Shown here in pieces: positions 41,362 to 49,185 of a stretch of 64,000 bases of DNA. The notes under the pieces are model-generated. The model saw only the letters and a list, made by a program, of their open reading frames with translations, ran no database searches and was not told the DNA's origin. Origin of the DNA: Streptomyces sp. NBC_00287 (GTDB taxonomy: Bacteria > Actinomycetota > Actinomycetes > Streptomycetales > Streptomycetaceae); the NCBI RefSeq assembly GCF_036173105.1, contig NZ_CP108053.1, positions 4,898,001-4,962,000 on the forward strand, given 5' to 3'. Positions within the stretch are counted from its first letter, which is position 1; each line of letters opens with the position of its first letter. The translations under genes and the position numbers were made by a program.

Positions 41362-43125
41362 ATGCATCGGTACAGGTCCCACACCTGCGGCGAGCTCCGC
41401 GCCTCTGACGTCGGCAGCGACGTCCGGCTGAGTGGCTGGCTGCACAATCGGCGCGACCTGGGCGGCATCCTCTTCATCGATCTGCGTGATCACTACGGCA
41501 TTACGCAGCTCGTCGCCCGCCCCGGCACCCCCGCATACGAGGCCCTGGACAAGCTGTCCAAGGAGTCCACGGTCCGGGTGGACGGCAAGGTTGTTTCACG
41601 TGGAACCGAGAACGTGAACGCCGACCTGCCCACCGGCGAGATCGAGGTCGAGGTCGGCGAGGTCGAGCTGCTCGGCGCCGCCGCCCCGCTGCCGTTCACG
41701 ATCAACGCCGAGGACGGCGTCAACGAGGAGCGGCGCCTGGAGTACCGCTTCCTGGACCTGCGCCGCGAGCGCATGCACAAGAACATCATGCTGCGTACGG
41801 CGGTCATCTCCGCGATCCGTCACAAGATGACGGCGCTGGGCTTCAACGAGATGGCGACCCCGATCCTGTCCGCGACCTCCCCCGAGGGCGCCCGTGACTT
41901 CGTGGTCCCCTCGCGTCTGAACCCGGGCAAGTTCTACGCCCTCCCTCAGGCGCCCCAGCAGTTCAAGCAGCTGCTGATGATCTCGGGCTTCGACCGCTAC
42001 TTCCAGATCGCGCCCTGCTTCCGTGACGAGGACGCCCGCGCCGACCGTTCGCCGGGTGAGTTCTACCAGCTCGACGTCGAGATGAGCTTTGTCGAGCAGG
42101 AGGACGTCTTCCAGCCGATCGAGAAGCTCATGACCGAGCTGTTCGAGGAGTTCGGGAACGGCCGCCATGTCACCTCGCCGTTCCCGCGGATCCCGTTCCG
42201 CGAGGCGATGCTGAAGTACGGCTCCGACAAGCCGGACCTGCGGGCCCAGCTGGAGCTCGTCGACATCACGGACGTCTTCGAGGGCTCGGAGTTCAAGGCC
42301 TTCGCCGGTAAGCACGTGCGTGCGCTGGCGGTGCCGGATGTCTCCGCGCAGCCCCGGAAGTTCTTCGACCAGCTCGGTGACTTCGCGGTCTCGCAGGGCG
42401 CGAAGGGCCTGGCGTGGGTGCGGGTGGCCGAGGACGGCTCGCTGTCCGGCCCGATCGCGAAGTTCCTGACGGAGGAGAACGTCGCGGAGCTGACGAAGCG
42501 CCTGTCGCTGTCGGCCGGGCACGCGGTGTTCTTCGGCGCGGGCGAGTTCGACGAGGTCTCGAAGATCATGGGCGCGGTGCGGGTGGAAGCCGCCAAGCGT
42601 GCCGGGCACTTCGAGGAGGGCGTCTTCCGGTTCTGCTGGATCGTCGACTTCCCGATGTACGAGAAGGACGAGGAGACCGGGAAGATCGACTTCTCGCACA
42701 ACCCGTTCTCGATGCCGCAGGGCGGCCTTGAGGCCCTGGAGACCCAGGACCCGCTGGACATCCTGGGCTGGCAGTACGACATCGTCTGCAACGGCGTCGA
42801 GCTGTCCTCCGGCGCGATCCGGAACCATGAGCCGGAGATCATGCTCAAGGCCTTCGAGATCGCGGGCTACGAGCGGGACACCGTGGAGGAGCAGTTCGCC
42901 GGCATGCTGCGCGCCTTCCGCTTCGGCGCCCCGCCGCACGGCGGTATCGCCCCCGGCGTCGACCGCATCGTGATGCTGCTGGCGGACGAGCCGAACATCC
43001 GCGAGACGATCGCCTTCCCGCTCAACGGCAACGCCCAGGACCTGATGATGGGCGCGCCGACGGAGCTGGAGGAGGCGCGGCTGAAGGAGCTGCACCTGTC
43101 GGTGCGCAAGCCGCAGCCGAAGTAG
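41362..43125 (+). CDS. aspS: Aspartyl-tRNA synthetase
   Basis: 587-residue class IIb synthetase charging tRNA-Asp (and possibly tRNA-Asn in organisms using the transamidation pathway). The N-terminal OB-fold (VRLSGWLHNRRDLGGILFID) is followed by motif 2 (FRDEDARADRSPGEFYQLDV), the bacterial GAD insertion in the middle, and motif 3 (GIAPGVDRIVMLL). Length is as expected for bacterial AspRS. A parS site lies upstream and a one-mismatch copy lies inside codons 78-82. A terminator follows. Confidence 0.95.
   Translation: MHRYRSHTCGELRASDVGSDVRLSGWLHNRRDLGGILFIDLRDHYGITQLVARPGTPAYEALDKLSKESTVRVDGKVVSRGTENVNADLPTGEIEVEVGEVELLGAAAPLPFTINAEDGVNEERRLEYRFLDLRRERMHKNIMLRTAVISAIRHKMTALGFNEMATPILSATSPEGARDFVVPSRLNPGKFYALPQAPQQFKQLLMISGFDRYFQIAPCFRDEDARADRSPGEFYQLDVEMSFVEQEDVFQPIEKLMTELFEEFGNGRHVTSPFPRIPFREAMLKYGSDKPDLRAQLELVDITDVFEGSEFKAFAGKHVRALAVPDVSAQPRKFFDQLGDFAVSQGAKGLAWVRVAEDGSLSGPIAKFLTEENVAELTKRLSLSAGHAVFFGAGEFDEVSKIMGAVRVEAAKRAGHFEEGVFRFCWIVDFPMYEKDEETGKIDFSHNPFSMPQGGLEALETQDPLDILGWQYDIVCNGVELSSGAIRNHEPEIMLKAFEIAGYERDTVEEQFAGMLRAFRFGAPPHGGIAPGVDRIVMLLADEPNIRETIAFPLNGNAQDLMMGAPTELEEARLKELHLSVRKPQPK
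41593..41606. promoter_or_regulatory. parS-like site with one mismatch inside aspS
   Basis: GTTTCACGTGGAAC differs from the ParB consensus at one base (A to G at 41603). It lies 291 bp from the exact site and inside coding sequence. Whether ParB binds it cannot be told from sequence; degenerate copies often are bound weakly. Confidence 0.5.
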
Positions 43126-43136
43126 GCGACTAGTAG

Positions 43137-43171
43137 AGGGCCCGGAACCGTGATCGTCGGTTCCGGGCCCT
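43137..43171 (+). terminator. Rho-independent terminator of aspS
   Basis: Perfect 14-bp stem (43137-43150 / 43158-43171, 7-nt loop) starting 12 bp after the aspS stop, followed by TTTC. Confidence 0.88.
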
Positions 43172-43227
43172 TTCAGGTTTCACAGGTAGCCACAGCCCAC
43201 GCCCACGCTCCGTACAGGGCTCTTACC

Positions 43228-43233
43228 TAGCGT
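43228..43233 (+). promoter_or_regulatory. Candidate -10 element (TAGCGT) for the second intradiol dioxygenase
   Basis: TAGCGT ends 7 nt before the ATG at 43241 with no Shine-Dalgarno; same arrangement as at 8858. Confidence 0.45.
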
Positions 43234-43240
43234 CCTGGGC

Positions 43241-44182
43241 ATGACGGGAAACCACACGGCCCAGGAGCCGAAGCACAAACGCGACTTGACGCGTCGCAAG
43301 GTCGTCGTCGCCGGGGCGGGCGCGGTCGCCGCGGTGGGCGTGGGCGGCACGCTCGCGGCGGGCGCGTTCGCGGACGAGAGCGGTGACAGCGGTACGGCGT
43401 CGGCGACGGCGTCGTCCTCGTCGTCCGAGGTCTGCTACAAGCTCACCTCGGAGACCACCGAGGGTCCGTACTACATCGACGCCGACAAGATCCGGCAGGA
43501 CATCACCGAGGACAAGGAGGGCATCCCGCTCGTCCTGAACCTCAAGGTGATCGACGCCGAGACCTGCAAGCCGATCCGCAACGCGGCCGTCGACATCTGG
43601 CACTGCGACGCGCTCGGCATCTACTCGGGCTACGAGAGCCTGTCGACCGGCGGTGGCGGTGGCGGTACGGCGCCGACGGACGCGCCTTCGGGCACCCCGA
43701 CGGGAGAGCCGCCGTCCGGTGAGCCTTCGGGTGCTCCCTCCGGCGGTACCGGCGGTGGCGGTGGCCACGAGGAGCCCACCGACGACGAGCGCTATCTGCG
43801 CGGCACCTGGAAGACGGACAAGCAGGGCCGGGTCACCTTCCGGACGATCTTCCCGGGCTGGTACCGGGGCCGGACCGTCCACATCCACACCAAGGTGCAT
43901 GTGGACGGCGAGTGGACGGACGCCGGCTACGAGGGCGGCACCACCTGCCACACCGGCCAGTTCTTCTTCGACGAGGAGTCCGTGCTCGCTTCCGCCGAGG
44001 TAGAGCCGTACTCGACCTCGACGACCGAGCGCACCACGCTCACCGAGGACACCATCTACGACCAGAGCGGCACGACCGGCGGTCTCCTCAAGCTGAAGTA
44101 CAACAAGAAGAACATCGCCAAGGGCGTCGTCGGATCGATCACGATGGGCGTGGACCCGGACGCGACCAACACGGGTACCTGA
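43241..44182 (+). CDS. Secreted intradiol ring-cleavage dioxygenase-like protein, Tat signal (second)
   Basis: 313 residues. Tat signal LTRRKVVVAGAGAVAAVGVG near residues 13-32, without a lipobox cysteine, so it is predicted to be soluble outside the cell. The catalytic domain has TEGPYYIDADKIRQD, VDIWHCDALGIYSGY and IFPGWYRGRTVHIHTKV (Tyr and His ligands). A Gly/Pro/Ser/Thr insertion of about 45 residues (GGGGGGTAPTDAPSGTP and following) interrupts the domain where such a long spacer is unusual. Paralogue of the gene at 33790-34626. Possible -10 as noted at 43228. Confidence 0.83.
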   Translation: MTGNHTAQEPKHKRDLTRRKVVVAGAGAVAAVGVGGTLAAGAFADESGDSGTASATASSSSSEVCYKLTSETTEGPYYIDADKIRQDITEDKEGIPLVLNLKVIDAETCKPIRNAAVDIWHCDALGIYSGYESLSTGGGGGGTAPTDAPSGTPTGEPPSGEPSGAPSGGTGGGGGHEEPTDDERYLRGTWKTDKQGRVTFRTIFPGWYRGRTVHIHTKVHVDGEWTDAGYEGGTTCHTGQFFFDEESVLASAEVEPYSTSTTERTTLTEDTIYDQSGTTGGLLKLKYNKKNIAKGVVGSITMGVDPDATNTGT

Positions 44183-44261
44183 CGGTCCGACCGGCGGCGC
44201 ACCGAGAGGGGCGCCGCCGGAAGCGGGGTCGGGCTTGGCGAGTGTCCGCGGTGGTCATGGT

Positions 44262-44519
44262 TCAGAACCCCAGGTAGATGATCTGAACGACGTAGACCCG
44301 CTCGCTGCGCACGACGACCTGATAGGTGAACATGCCACCAGGGACGATGACGTCGCCACCCCTCGGGTCAATGTCTTCGTGGGCCCGGCCGTGGATGTGG
44401 ACCGCCTCGGCGGCCCTGACCAGCTCGTCGGCCTCGCTTTCCACGTCGGCGAGGAAATCGGCGGGGGCGGTGCGGGCGGCGTACTCCGCTCCGAAGGCGT
44501 ACTCCCACTTCCAGCTCAA
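44262..44519 (-). CDS. RelE/ParE-like toxin-type protein
   Basis: 85 residues, beginning LSWKWEYAFGAEYAARTAPA and ending VVVRSERVYVVQIIYLGF, with the small alpha/beta layout and C-terminal strand run of RelE/ParE toxins. No in-frame ATG or GTG is near; the TTG at 44519 overlapping the upstream TGA (TTGA) is the best start, so translation would be coupled to the partner gene. With the upstream DUF6247-like gene it makes a plausible type II toxin-antitoxin pair, but here the antitoxin candidate is not a DNA-binding protein. Assignment is by fold resemblance only. Confidence 0.55.
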   Translation of the reverse strand: MSWKWEYAFGAEYAARTAPADFLADVESEADELVRAAEAVHIHGRAHEDIDPRGGDVIVPGGMFTYQVVVRSERVYVVQIIYLGF

Positions 44520-44863
44520 CCGCGCACTGCCTTCATCGCTTCGTCCAGTACGGCGCTCAGCTCCCGCAGGGCATCCCGAGCGATGGCGGGATCTTCGTCC
44601 TCCAGTTTGCTCTGTGCGTACTCGAAGCGGGAGGACAGGTCGAGGCGGCGGGCGATCTCGATGTCCCTGGCCCACAGGAGGACCCAGCTCTGTACGGGGC
44701 TCAGGGACTGCCACTCGACCGCTTTGGCGAAGGCATCGTCCTTCGTGGCCTGCATCTCTTCCAGTCGGCCAGGGGCGACGACGGCGAGGGCCGTACGCAG
44801 GGCGTCAGGGGTCTGCTCGGGGCGGGGGATCAACTCGCGTCCGTGGTCGGCCAGTGTGCTCAT
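44516..44863 (-). CDS. DUF6247-like small protein (antitoxin candidate)
   Basis: 115 residues, predominantly helical: TPDALRTALAVVAPGRLEEM, AFAKAVEWQSLSPVQSWVLL, AREALRELSAVL-type ending. The pattern resembles DUF6247, often encoded beside RelE/ParE-like genes in Streptomyces. ATG at 44863 has an excellent GGAGG 5 nt upstream and is preferred; an earlier ATG at 44929 overlaps the upstream gene in an ATGA and would add 22 residues. The stop overlaps the TTG of the next gene. Confidence 0.6.
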   Translation of the reverse strand: MSTLADHGRELIPRPEQTPDALRTALAVVAPGRLEEMQATKDDAFAKAVEWQSLSPVQSWVLLWARDIEIARRLDLSSRFEYAQSKLEDEDPAIARDALRELSAVLDEAMKAVRG

Positions 44864-44925
44864 GGTGTCCTCCAGGAGTACCCCCGCCAGGGTATCCGGG
44901 CCGGGCGTCGTGAGGGTCTGCATGT

Positions 44926-45774
44926 TCATGCGGCCTTCCTCCGGCCGGATCGGCAGTCGCGGCAGCGGCCGGGGGCCGGGGCGCGGAAGGGGCGGTCGCA
45001 GCCGTCGCAGGTCTGGAAGGGGTGTCTGGGTTTCGGGGCCGGTGGCGGCGGGGGCGGGAGCTGGGCGGCCAATCGGTGGGCGAGGAAGGCGGCGGGGCGG
45101 ATCAGGGGCTCCGGCGGCAGGTTCTCGGTCAGGGCGTGCCCTACGGACGTGGGGGTGAGGTCGCGCTCCAGCCAAGCGGCGACCCCTGGTGCGAGGTGTT
45201 CGGCGTCTGTGGCGGAGAGGAGGAGGCGGGGGTCCTGGCGGCGGAGGTCGGCGAGGACGTCGACGGCCGCTTGGAGGAGGGCGGGAGAGGTGAATGAGGG
45301 CCGGGGTACGGCGGGGAGGCGCTTGCGTGGCGGTGGCTTGTCCGGATCCAGGCGTCGGGCGGGCCGATGGAGGGTGTCGGCCGAGGTGGTCCGGTGCCCA
45401 GGCTTGTTGCAGGACACCGTGCGGGTGACGATCCGGCCGCTGGGGGTGCGTTCGTGGGTGCGGCGGAGGTAGCCGTGGGCTTCGAGTTCGCGCAGGGCGG
45501 CGGCGATGCGGGTGGGGCCCTCGGGGAAGCGGTCGGCGAGGGTCTTGATGTCGACGGAGGTGCCTTGCCGCACCGATTGGATGTAGCACGCCAGCCCGAT
45601 GGCGAGCAGCGACAGCTCCTCGTGCTGGATGAGGTGGTTGCCGATCACCGTGAAGTTTTCGTTGTGGCGGGCGTTGTCGTGAACGACGCCGGAGTGCGGC
45701 TGCGCGTGAGGGTGGTTTTTGCCCGGGAGGCGGGACTGGGCGCGCGAGGGCACGCTAATGTTTTTGGTATCCAT
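44926..45774 (-). CDS. Winged-helix DNA-binding protein with C-terminal zinc-ribbon-like motif
   Basis: 282 residues. The N-terminal ~40 residues are polar. A winged-helix region (HNENFTVIGNHLIQHEELSL, LADRFPEGPTRIAAALRELE, HGYLRRTHERTPSGRIVTRT) resembles plasmid or phage replication-type helix-turn-helix proteins. The C-terminus has CDGCDRPFRAPAPGRCRDC, a CxxC/CxxC zinc site, after a Pro-rich spacer. It is common in Streptomyces accessory regions and its role is unknown. The first codons are A/T-rich and lack a strong Shine-Dalgarno; a large hairpin lies 30 bp upstream. Confidence 0.65.
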   Translation of the reverse strand: MDTKNISVPSRAQSRLPGKNHPHAQPHSGVVHDNARHNENFTVIGNHLIQHEELSLLAIGLACYIQSVRQGTSVDIKTLADRFPEGPTRIAAALRELEAHGYLRRTHERTPSGRIVTRTVSCNKPGHRTTSADTLHRPARRLDPDKPPPRKRLPAVPRPSFTSPALLQAAVDVLADLRRQDPRLLLSATDAEHLAPGVAAWLERDLTPTSVGHALTENLPPEPLIRPAAFLAHRLAAQLPPPPPPAPKPRHPFQTCDGCDRPFRAPAPGRCRDCRSGRRKAA

Positions 45775-45803
45775 CAGGAAGGCCCTAACTTCCTCGGTGG
45801 TCA

Positions 45804-45840
45804 GGCCCCCGCACTGGGATCGCTAGTCCCGGCGGGGGCC
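45804..45840 (-). other. Two-tier stem-loop in the leader of the winged-helix gene
   Basis: GGCCCCCGC (45804-45812) pairs with GCGGGGGCC (45832-45840), with an inner GGGA/TCCC pair. It sits 30-66 bp upstream of the minus-strand ATG at 45774 in its likely 5' leader. It may be an attenuator, an RNA structure controlling translation, or a leftover terminator of the previous leftward gene; no T-run follows on the minus strand. Confidence 0.4.
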
Positions 45841-45924
45841 GTCGCATGTTTGCGGTTGTGTCGTGTTGCTCGCGCTGAGCGTAAGGCAGGCAACCGGCCC
45901 CAAATCCAGCTGAGTTGGGCATGT

Positions 45925-46461
45925 TCACTCGCGGGGGTGAGTTTGCGGAGCGGGAGGGAGGGGTGGGGCTTGGTGGGGTGCTTTCTCTTCAGTGGGTGGT
46001 TCATAGGGAGCGCAGGTCGGACCGAAGCGCGGGGCGCCAGGCTCCGGTGACTCCGGTGCCGGGATGGTGAGTTCGGCCCAGACCGTCTTGCGTGGTGGCA
46101 GGCCCCGGTTCACTCCCCAGCGGTCGGCGAGGGCCGTTACGAGGAGCAGGCCGCGGCCGGCCTCGCCGACGGGAGTGGCGTGTGGGGGGTGCGGTGGCTG
46201 GTCACCGCGCGTGTCGGTGACCTCGATACGGAGGGTGTCGCCCACGACGTACAGCAGGAGCCGGAAGTTCCGGCCCGGTACGCGGCCGTGGGTGGCCGCG
46301 TTGTTCGCCAGTTCGGCGACGATGAGCGCCGCCGGGTCCAACGGGAGTTGCCAGCTGCGCAGTTGCTCGGCGGCGAGCAGGCGGGCGAGGCGGGCGCCGC
46401 GTGGTGTGGGGGACAGCAGGACGCTGAAGTTGCGGACCTGGACGTCGTGTTTCTGATTCAC
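45925..46461 (-). CDS. AbaA-like ATP-binding protein (anti-sigma-type HATPase)
   Basis: 178 residues. HATPase_c fold: N-box LIVAELANNAATHG, GDTLRIEVTDTRGDQP and the G-box VGEAGRGLLLVTALADRWGV. RsbW-type ATPases phosphorylate anti-sigma antagonists; this family sits beside WhiJ-like XRE and DUF397 genes in Streptomyces. The C-terminal ~40 residues are Pro-rich. GTG at 46461; a short intergenic region of 154 bp separates it from the divergent XRE gene. Confidence 0.8.
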   Translation of the reverse strand: MNQKHDVQVRNFSVLLSPTPRGARLARLLAAEQLRSWQLPLDPAALIVAELANNAATHGRVPGRNFRLLLYVVGDTLRIEVTDTRGDQPPHPPHATPVGEAGRGLLLVTALADRWGVNRGLPPRKTVWAELTIPAPESPEPGAPRFGPTCAPYEPPTEEKAPHQAPPLPPAPQTHPRE

Positions 46462-46615
46462 GTCACTCAGCGTGGCCGGATGTGCCTACCGTGAGCAGTG
46501 ACGACGCCGGTACGTAGAGCGACTGTCCAGGCCTTGTCCAGAGGTGTCCGGGCTGTCCAGAGGCTGCGTACGGGTAGGGGCGCTGCGGCACGGTCGTTCG
46601 ACGGAGGGGTGCGCG

Positions 46616-47491
46616 ATGTCGGTGGACGCGGAGACGGGACGGCTCAAGACCGAGGCGGACGAGCCGGGTTGGGAGGTGGACCCGGACGACGACTGGGGCG
46701 TGGCCGTCATCGCCACGGTGGGACGGCAGTTGAGGCTGCGGAGAGAAGCGGTGGGCATGCGGGTGCCCGACTTCGGGACGGCGGTCGGGTATGGCGACGA
46801 CATGGTCTACAAGATCGAGGCGGGGAAGCGGATTCCCAGGAAGGAGTATCTGGACAGGTCCGACGAGGTGTTGAACGCGGGCGGGCTGATCGCGGCGGCG
46901 TGGGAGGACGTGAAGAAGGTCCGGTACCCGAAGAAGGTGCGGGACTTGGCGAAGATGGAGGAGAAGGCGGTCGAGATCGGGGTGTACGTATGCAGCAGCA
47001 TCCCCGGTCTGTTGCAGACGCCCGAGCACGCACGCGCACTGCTGGAATCGTGGCTACCCGCCTATTCGCCTGAGGACTTGGAGCGACGGGTGGCCGCTCG
47101 CATGGCCCGGCAGTCCATCTACGAACGCTCCCCCGCTCCCGCCCTCGCTTTCGTCTTGGAAGAGGCGACGCTGCGCCGAAAGGTTGGAGGCACAATGGTG
47201 CGGCGACAACAGTTCGAACGTCTGCTGGAGGTGGGGCGGTTTCCCAACGTCACGCTTCAGGTGATGCCGCTGGACAGCGCGCCGCACCCCGGCATGAGCG
47301 GCAGGATCGAGTTGCTGAAGTTCGAGGACGGCACAGCTGTCGGGCGTTCCGATGGCGCGTTCAACGGCCGCCCGGTCTCGGACCTGAGGGAGCTGCGCAT
47401 CCTTGAGCTGCGGTATGGCACCATCCGGGCCCAGGCTCTTCCCCCAGGAGAGTCGCTGGCCCTCATCGAACGACTGCTGGGAGAAACATGA
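46616..47491 (+). CDS. WhiJ-like XRE-family regulator (HTH plus DUF5753)
   Basis: 291 residues. The HTH covers about residues 30-85 (VIATVGRQLRLRREAVGMRV, MVYKIEAGKRIPRKEYLD). The C-terminal ~180 residues are the DUF5753 domain (LLQTPEHARALLESW, FVLEEATLRRKVGG, VTLQVMPLDSAPHPGMSG). The WhiJ family represses development genes together with a DUF397 partner. ATG at 46616 has GGAGG 8 nt upstream. The next gene overlaps it in an ATGA, the standard WhiJ-DUF397 arrangement. Confidence 0.85.
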   Translation: MSVDAETGRLKTEADEPGWEVDPDDDWGVAVIATVGRQLRLRREAVGMRVPDFGTAVGYGDDMVYKIEAGKRIPRKEYLDRSDEVLNAGGLIAAAWEDVKKVRYPKKVRDLAKMEEKAVEIGVYVCSSIPGLLQTPEHARALLESWLPAYSPEDLERRVAARMARQSIYERSPAPALAFVLEEATLRRKVGGTMVRRQQFERLLEVGRFPNVTLQVMPLDSAPHPGMSGRIELLKFEDGTAVGRSDGAFNGRPVSDLRELRILELRYGTIRAQALPPGESLALIERLLGET

Positions 47492-47700
47492 TCCGCAAGT
47501 CCACTGCCGGTGACGCCTCCGAGCCGGCGTGGTTCAAGAGCAGCTACAGCGACGGCCCCGACGGCGACTCCTGTGTCGAGGTCGCCACCACCCCCGCGAC
47601 CATCCACGTCCGCGACTCCAAGTACCGCGACGCCGGCCCCCGCCTGGCGCTGGCGCCGGAGGCGTGGGCCGACTTCGTGGCGTACGCGTCGGTCAGATGA
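47488..47700 (+). CDS. DUF397 domain protein (partner of the WhiJ-like regulator)
   Basis: 70 residues matching DUF397: AWFKSSYSDGPDGDSCVEVA, HVRDSKYRDAGPRLALAPEAW. Translationally coupled to the XRE gene (ATGA). In the known WhiJ systems the small DUF397 protein binds and antagonises the repressor, which resembles an antitoxin relationship. Its 3' end overlaps the convergent FG-GAP gene by 8 bp. Confidence 0.88.
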   Translation: MIRKSTAGDASEPAWFKSSYSDGPDGDSCVEVATTPATIHVRDSKYRDAGPRLALAPEAWADFVAYASVR

Positions 47701-49111
47701 CCTCGAGCAGGCCGTTGCCGCCGAGGAGTGTGCTGTCCGGCTGGGTGAGGCCGACGGAGCGGGCCGTGAACACGCTGCTGCCGGAGGCCGTCGGACGGGA
47801 TGTGCCGCCGGGGAGGACCCAGACGCCGCCGGTGTAGGTGTTCTCGCCCGCCGCGCTGATGATCAGGTCGGGCCTGCCGTCCTTGTTCACGTCCCCGACG
47901 GCGACCGTCGTCCCGAAGAAGTCCTCGTCCTCGGCGCCGCCCGGTACGCCGGAGGTGTTCTGCGAGAAGGCGTACGAGCCGGTGCCGAGGGCGCCCGAGG
48001 CGCGGCCGGGGATAACGGTGACCATGCCCGCCGCCTGGGTGCTGCCGATGTCCTCGTGAGGCGCGCCGACCACGATGTCCGCCAGCCCGTCCCGGTTGAG
48101 GTCGGCCACGGTGAGCGCGCCGCCGAAAGCGTCATCCTTCTCGCTCCCGCCCGGCACGCCCGAGGTGTTCTGCGTGATCTGCACCGGCTGCGCGTCGCTC
48201 GCGATGCCGTCCGCCGACCCGTACCAGACCAGGACACGGCCGCCCGGCATGCCGTCCTTGCCCGCGATCACGGGCTCGTGCGGATCGCCGGCCACGAGGT
48301 CGTCGTAGCCGTCGCCGTTGATGTCACCGGCGGCGGTGATGAGGCCGTTGCCCTGGAGCTCTTTCCCGAATTCCAGTTCCGTATATATCTCGCCGCCACT
48401 GAGGTCGTGCAGACCGACGGTGGCCACGGCCGGGTCCGGCACGGTGTCGCCGTCGAAGTCGGCGAGGGTGACCGACTGGATGGTGGGGGTGTTCCCGTTC
48501 AGCTCGACGGAACCGAAGCCGCCGCTCTTGCTGAACGGGCCGGTGAAGCGCACCATCGCGTCCGCGACGCTTACGACGACCTGGGTCCTCGTCCCGCTGC
48601 CGGTGCTGAGCGCGGTCAGGTCCAGGCCGTAGCGCTCCGGCTCGGTGCTCGGCGTCGGCAGGTTGGTGGCGCTCGACAGCCCGCCGGCGCTGCCCCACAG
48701 GATCGTCACCGTGCCGGCGTCGGTGCCCTTCGTCGTGTCCTCGTACGGCGAGCCCACCACCAGGTCGGCATACCCGTCCCGGTTCAGGTCGGCCGTGGCG
48801 GTGGCCGCGCCGAAGCGGTCGTACGCCTCGGCCGTACCCGGTACCCCCGACGTGTTCTGCGTGATCGTCTTACGACGGCTCGCCGCCAGGCCGGACGACG
48901 ATCCGTACAGCACGACCACTGCCCCGGCCGCCTCCTTGCCGGAGACGTTCGCGCCCGGCGCGGGCAGGACGGCGTCCTTGTAGCCATCGCCGTTGAAGTC
49001 GCCCGGCACCCCGCCGTGCACCGCGGCCGCGGGTGCGGCCGGCAGAAGCGTGCCGCCCATGAGTCCCGCGGCCACGAACGCGGCCACACCCCATCTGCGC
49101 ATACGATTCAC
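47693..49111 (-). CDS. Secreted FG-GAP/VCBS repeat beta-propeller protein
   Basis: 472 residues with a Sec signal peptide (RRWGVAAFVAAGLMGGTLLPAAPAAA). It carries repeated integrin-alpha-type FG-GAP units with Ca2+-binding DxNxDGxxD loops: DFNGDGYKD, DLNRDGYAD, DFDGDTVPD, DINGDGYDD, DLNRDGLAD and DVNKDGRPD. About seven blades are expected. No enzymatic domain is visible, so it may be an adhesion or binding module. GTG at 49111 follows GGGGAGG closely; ATG at 49102 is the alternative. Confidence 0.85.
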   Translation of the reverse strand: MNRMRRWGVAAFVAAGLMGGTLLPAAPAAAVHGGVPGDFNGDGYKDAVLPAPGANVSGKEAAGAVVVLYGSSSGLAASRRKTITQNTSGVPGTAEAYDRFGAATATADLNRDGYADLVVGSPYEDTTKGTDAGTVTILWGSAGGLSSATNLPTPSTEPERYGLDLTALSTGSGTRTQVVVSVADAMVRFTGPFSKSGGFGSVELNGNTPTIQSVTLADFDGDTVPDPAVATVGLHDLSGGEIYTELEFGKELQGNGLITAAGDINGDGYDDLVAGDPHEPVIAGKDGMPGGRVLVWYGSADGIASDAQPVQITQNTSGVPGGSEKDDAFGGALTVADLNRDGLADIVVGAPHEDIGSTQAAGMVTVIPGRASGALGTGSYAFSQNTSGVPGGAEDEDFFGTTVAVGDVNKDGRPDLIISAAGENTYTGGVWVLPGGTSRPTASGSSVFTARSVGLTQPDSTLLGGNGLLEVI

Positions 49112-49185
49112 TTTCCTCCCCTGCGAGGACCCCCGCCCTCGCACAAGTGGCCGGATGCTACCAGTGGTTGATCACCGTGTGAGGC

